A stretch of DNA of 64,000 nt, from NCBI RefSeq assembly GCF_000327385.1, contig NW_008706746.1, forward strand, positions 7,093,279-7,157,278, written 5' to 3'. Position 1 is the stretch's first letter. Each line of letters begins with the position of its first letter. This document shows positions 58,641 to 64,000 of the stretch, piece by piece. The stretch comes from Lottia gigantea (taxonomy: Eukaryota; Mollusca; Gastropoda; Lottiidae). The translations under genes were made by a program, and so were the position numbers. The notes beneath the pieces are model-generated. The model saw only the letters and a program-made list of their open reading frames with translations. It did no database searches and was not told where the DNA came from.

Positions 58641-60601
58641 AATTATTCAAAATAATAACAATACAACATTTCATGAATTATCCGTTTACACAAGTTTGTT
58701 TCGTAGTCTCTATCGTACTGGAGTGAGTTATGAAACGCTCTCAAAGCCGTCTTTCTAAAACAAGGTCAGTAGGCGGATCGACATGTCAATCAGCGCTCTG
58801 AGGTGTTAACCACACCCTTTCCAGATACGCCTACATAACGATGTATCAAATATCAGCTTTTAACTGTCAAAATTAACTAAGATCTACAAAGTAAGGGGCT
58901 TTGTGATTGGCTGATAGTAAAAAATGTTCACACTTTTCGTCTTGTAGAGGTCTTATCGTTTGACACTAGGGTAAGAATAAGACGAGCTGTGTGTGTACCA
59001 TTGTGTAGCTCTGATCACTGAGTTGTAAAATGGCAGATTTCAAACCGGGTTGAATATTCACTGTTATCTTATCTAGCACGAAAGAAAAGTAATTTGGAAG
59101 CCGGCGATTATAATCGTGAGATTTGTTACGTATATAATGCGATATATACAGTATAGTTTTTCATAAACTGAGGTATATCAGAGGTTTACTGTATACCCAA
59201 CCTTCTATATCTATCAGGAATGCATGTTTTACTTCCAATACACACGTGCATCATATCGGAATTCTGCATCGACATTATCATTCACATCTTGTATCTCAAT
59301 CTACCTTGCAGTACAATCTTTTCAGCGAAATTATTGAAGGGTTAATTTAAAGAGTTTTCATTAAAGGGTTAATGCCTTTTAACTATTTATAAAATTTCTT
59401 GCAATATATGCGTTTATTTCTCTAGGATGTGTAATATTAACATTGATAGTAATCTGCATTATTTGCTATTTTGAAATTTTCTCGCAATACATATATAAGA
59501 CCTGCATTGCATTCTTCTAAGGTTTGAGTCAAACCAAAACTTTCAAAACTTGAGTGTTCGAATATATATATGTTAATGATAAGTTTTCACTATTAAGTAA
59601 GTTTTGTTCAATACATAAACTGGCCACCATACTATCTTTCCGGAAAATTAAGGATTCGTTTTACAAGTGTTCACGCTTCATTTTCATCATTTTACTAACG
59701 TTTTTACCATACATTGATTATGCTACTTTTTGCAAAATATTTCAGACCGTTATCAAATCAGTCAATTCTGAATTCTCTGATCCAATAAAATAACAGAATT
59801 TTAAAAATCATGATACCAAAAAGTGATGAAATTTAGAATATATTTGAGTAAGTTATTACCTATATATAGAAGTTAATAAAGACATGTTTGACACTTGAAT
59901 GAAATCTGTAGGGTAGGACAGGGTCTATATATTAACCATTAGTGGGGATGGGGTCTTGTGCAAGAACAACAACCCCAGGTAATGGACTAGTGGGACCCAG
60001 GGGTCCGGCAGCATACCAAGAGGAAGTCAATCGAGAAATGCAGTACCAGCGAGGGGTGATCTCCGATCTAGTATGATAACATTGGTCAAAACAATGTCCA
60101 CTAACGAGGTTGTGATTGTATCGTTCTCTCCTTAGAAAAATTCACGCCATGCTCCCTGAGTGGTTTCCCATCATTGCACACTGCATGGTGTTCATTAGCA
60201 TAAGATACAAAATAGAAAGATCCTTCATCATCCACAAACGGCGACGAAAAAAATCAAACTCATTGAAATAGATTTGGTATAAGGTTTTATAAGAGAAACT
60301 CTCTTATAGAAGCACTGGCCTAGGTCACAAGTAGGTACTGTGAATTTCAGCATTGGAATATTGTACATCAATATGATAGAAAATTACCTACTGCTGGAGA
60401 GATTTACAAGATAAACAAATAATTCAGAAATGCAAAGCGATTGTTTTAGGGAGTTAATGAAAGGGTATCTAATCCACCATGGACAAGAACATTTTTTGAA
60501 CGTAGTCTTATAAAAGCACTGGCCTAGGTCACATTTTTTGGTATATACATACATATAATGATAATCGAAAGCATAGAATATTTTCTGTTTCAAGTCATTA
60601 A

Positions 60602-60663
60602 GGGATTGTTAAGAGGTTACCTATATAAACATCTTTAGAAAAAAAACCTCTTTAAAATCCATT
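60602..60663. mobile_element. Deletion-form TTAA MITE (~62 bp)
   Basis: TTAA then GGGATTGTTAAGAGG on the left; the right end AACCTCTTTAAAATCCATTT read in reverse gives AAATGGATTTTAAAGAGG. The arms match the ends of 24344-24517, and almost nothing lies between them. Confidence 0.6.
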
Positions 60664-60924
60664 TAGGGGATTCGAGCCCATGGTACCTACTCATATGATT
60701 GCCATTAATGTAGCGCTGGGTTTAATTAAAGTTATTTTCGAATGAATGTGTGTGGTAATAACAATATGATAAACATGTTAAATATGGCATCATGCATTTA
60801 GAATTCGATGCACCTGCATAAGATTGCCATAGTTGTATTTTATTATTGTCAAAACTCTTTCAGGTGGAGGGCTGACCTGGAAAAATAGTAAACGGATGTT
60901 TTTCATGGCAGCCTTTTCCCCATT

Positions 60925-61000
60925 GCGCACTGCATGTAGCTGTAGACTTCATTCTCCCAATCAAGAGCAAAACAGTAGGGCCTAATCTTTCATTTAATTA
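60925..61000 (+). mobile_element. Truncated SINE
   Basis: CCCCATTGCGCACTGCATGT, then AGAGCAAAACAGTAGGGCCT and TTTCATTTAATT: both blocks of the SINE 3' domain. Confidence 0.55.
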
Positions 61001-63983
61001 TTTACTGACTAGGGAAATATAAAAATTGTTGGTGATGTTGGTTGCGTTTTATTACATAAAAACTGAAACATAAAAAGTCTACGAATGTCTTGTCAAACTG
61101 GTATTTTGGATTTTGGGTTTAGGTTTGCGGTTTGGATTATATAATTGATTTTTTCTAAACCAAAGGCAAATGGTCTAACCACAATCTCCACGATCTACAA
61201 GGATCATCGACACAAAAAGTATCACCTTGAGGTCTAGAAAACAATTAGACCAAATTACATCTACCACCTTAACTAAGCACCCTAGTGATAATCCAGCTAA
61301 ATCCTTCACCTACCTCGATAATCCATCGATTATAGACAAATCCGCACATAATAGAGAATACATGAACACCAATCCGCATTAAATCCAGATTAAATATTAA
61401 ACCCGTTTCACTCGTGACGAAGTAATGCTTCCAAGTGGCGAACATTGAGGGATGAAGTAGTTTTGAAGCACTGACTTGTGAGAATAATCTAAGTCCAATC
61501 CGATCGGGTTGATTGGTAAACGATTGTTGACAGTCTCAAGCGTGAAAAGTTCACAGTTCACAAACTGATTACTGATAGAATAAGACAGTTAACCGTTCAC
61601 ACCGCCAACATATTTTCATTCAATCAGCTGCAGTGACAGTCGTTTATTATCCAAGCCCGCTTCACACTTTGTCAATTGCAATCTGTTCAAACCCAATCAA
61701 GAACTGTTAAATTTGAATCAGGTTTGATTTTGACAGAGTTTTGTTTTTTCTACTTATGACATGGAGTGTTGTAAATAGTTTTGAATAAATTGGAGTTTAT
61801 TGATGACCAATATTGTTTGGTTAACACTTGATAGTGATTGTTTTTTATGTGAATTTTATATTTATAAATTGTTGATCACATGACATGTTCAGAATTCTGT
61901 TCTGGTGCCGGGATTGAAGAATGATGTCACTATGCATAGGATAGGCTTTTCCTTCCGAAACACCACAAATCAGATAACACCACATTGTAAAACTACAATA
62001 AGTCTGTCTGAAACATTGAGTTGTTCTTGCATTGTGTGATTTTTTTACAAGATTAAAATTCAAATGAATATTAGATATGCCATTTTTGACAAACTTCAAT
62101 ACTATATCATCTGAGTTGTTTGCAAATTGCAAGATATAAGCCCCACCCAATCCATAATTTAAGTTAAGGAATTTTGTTAAAAACTATTCTCTCTGATTTT
62201 TGCATCCTCTGTGGCGGCACTTAATTGGAGTTATGAAAGAAAACAACGGTATACAGTATGCAATGAGGGAATTGGCAACTTCAGGAGCTTAGCCCTTTTG
62301 ACTTAACTATGATATGATATAAGATTCACAGTTCATTATTTTGGCCCAATTTAAAACAACGACATGTAGTATGCAAATATGGAAATCGTGTAAGTACAGG
62401 AGCCTCTACATTTGCTGTTTTTTAATGGAGGTTTTTTCATACCGATCAGCCATCGGACACTCCTGAAAACACCTGGTACATTATAAGAGATTTCTGAGTC
62501 AACCTCCATTTTAGAGGGTTCACACAATCAATAACATCGTCACTTTATAATTCGAGAAAACGTGAAATTTTTAAACATTTCCATTTCTCGAATAAACCCA
62601 GAGTAAATACAAGGTAACTTGGAGATGGCTGCAACGTTTAGATAAACACACACCTGGCTGAAACAGTCATAATTTTACATCGAGCCATGTCAATATTCAG
62701 TCGTTTCACACAAGTTCGACAGCTGCCGAAAACTATGGTCTGAAATATCATTATGTGCCAATTTTTACATACAGAGTCGAAAAATACCGAGGTATGGTTC
62801 AAATGAAAAATAGTTCTTGCTTTGGACACAGACACATGCTTTTATGAGTCATATTCTCATTTAACTTTAACCCAAAGCTTAAATAGTCCTGTGCCTGTGC
62901 TTTCGAAAGATATCATTTGTACCAAGTTACAACCGTTTACTCCAAAAGATTTAAAGTAATTAGTCCATAAAGGGGAAACGAATTGGACCACAAACTAAGT
63001 ATTAACTATATTAACCCCATCATATTTTTAACAGATCTCTTTATTTGTAACCTCGGCCAGTGCTTTACGAAGGAGTTTCTATGAACTTCCTCACTATTAA
63101 TACCACATATGAATTCTTTTCAAATTACAATGTAAATAAACTGATAGAAAACAATGGAGTTTCACGCCCCGTCCTGCCATTGTAGACACTGACAGACACT
63201 GACAGTAAAGATAGTTTTAAGTATATTATTCAAATAGGTCCTGATAATTTTATTCAATATTTCTTAAGTTTTATAACAATTGCGACGAATCTGTACAAAT
63301 CTTCTAAGCCGTTAATATGTTGTTGAAGAAAATTCTCAAAAATTGTTCGTGATATTTTCTTTTTTACAGATGTCGCGATAGATCTTTCCTGAACATCCCC
63401 TTTTATCTTTTGTTGTACACATTTGCATTTTAGAATGATCAAAGAAGACTTTTAAAAAGCGAAAAATAAAGATACCACACTATATATTTATTCAAGTAAA
63501 TCAAAAACGATACACAATCTGGTGAAGCGCATCTTCTACTGGAGAAACAGAATAGATCAAGAACCATTATTGTGCAAACTGAGCCCATCTCTTATTGATA
63601 TCTATCCCTTTACCCTAATTGTGAGTATGTTTTGGGGTGAAGGTTCACTCATCAGATAAGGCAATAAAATGCATTCCAAACAATTTGCTAGTAAAATTGT
63701 TCAATCGAGAACCTCGCTTCACCGACTTTCTCTTTATCCCGATGTAAATCAGGTATAAGTAAAGTAAAAAGATTGAATAGTATTTTTACTACCAGTTCTT
63801 TATAAATAGGCTCATTTCACCATTAAATCGTCAAATGATTTAAAATATTGCAGAAATTAAAACGCTTTCGTTCCCTAAAATATCAACTATAAAATAACAG
63901 AGACATTAGATCGGGGCTCGGTTTATGACTTGTTTTATGACCTTTTTTGTGAACTAAATTTTGAAAAAAGGACAAAACATATA

Positions 63984-63999
63984 CCCCCCCCCCCCCCCC
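63984..63999. repeat. Poly-C run
   Basis: Sixteen C bases end the window. The strand-equivalent poly-G at 4291 sits beside a gap, so a contig edge may be near here too. Confidence 0.9.
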
Positions 64000-64000
64000 A

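Larger units (their letters stand above)
58570..64000. other. Upstream of RGM: no recognised gene
   Basis: AT-rich, with no coding exon that I can support. Holds GGCCTAGGTCACAAGTA pieces of the RGM intronic repeat (60305-60335, 60510-60535), a deletion-form TTAA MITE (60602-60663), SINE pieces (60168-60205, 60925-61000, and minus-strand 63143-63190) and a terminal poly-C. Confidence 0.45.

Noticed and set aside
1-64000. Virus-like or LTR elements
   Set aside because: Looked for paired long terminal repeats, and for integrase, reverse transcriptase, capsid or polymerase motifs; none could be supported.

Overview
This is an AT-rich eukaryotic window: genes with introns, long intergenic stretches, many minisatellites, MITEs and SINE fragments, and two 50-base N gaps (4314-4363 and 17340-17389). 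A repulsive guidance molecule gene, an ankyrin/SOCS-box gene and a tRNA-derived SINE with a recurring 3' tail fit a lophotrochozoan animal, most likely a mollusc. That placement is inference from gene content and repeat style, not from a marker gene. No bacterial operon, CRISPR array, rRNA, tRNA gene or virus-like element was recognised.

Layout. 1-1874: repeats, a tiny hAT-like element and the intron before an ankyrin/SOCS-box gene. 1875-3335: terminal coding exon of that gene (+). 3336-4313: its downstream region with a hairpin and a hAT MITE with a target duplication. 4314-4363: gap. 4364-4672: near-exact duplicate of part of the zinc-finger gene. 6038-7495: complete 11-finger C2H2 gene (-), with a foldback MITE just past its stop codon. 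7496-16133: no convincing gene; SINE pieces, a 127-bp degenerate tandem repeat and a 62-bp minisatellite. 16134-19359: a 45-bp minisatellite present as 3 copies before the gap and 20 copies after it, with the same 1.07-kb flank after both. 19360-52311: about 33 kb of repeat-rich DNA with no recognised gene. 52312-58569: a complete three-exon RGM (hemojuvelin family) gene (-). 58570-64000: upstream of RGM, with more repeat pieces and a terminal poly-C run.

The three genes have no shared pathway. The ankyrin/SOCS-box protein is a predicted Cullin-5 ubiquitin-ligase substrate receptor. The zinc-finger protein is a predicted DNA-binding regulator. RGM is a predicted GPI-anchored BMP co-receptor and neogenin ligand. 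They look like chance neighbours, as is usual in animal genomes.

I found no new multi-gene system. The most distinctive content is non-coding: a 62-bp repeat present at three distant loci in both orientations, several small inverted-repeat elements (one with TTAA ends, one abutting a minisatellite, one behind the zinc-finger gene), and two gap-associated duplications that look like unmerged haplotypes or assembly redundancy.
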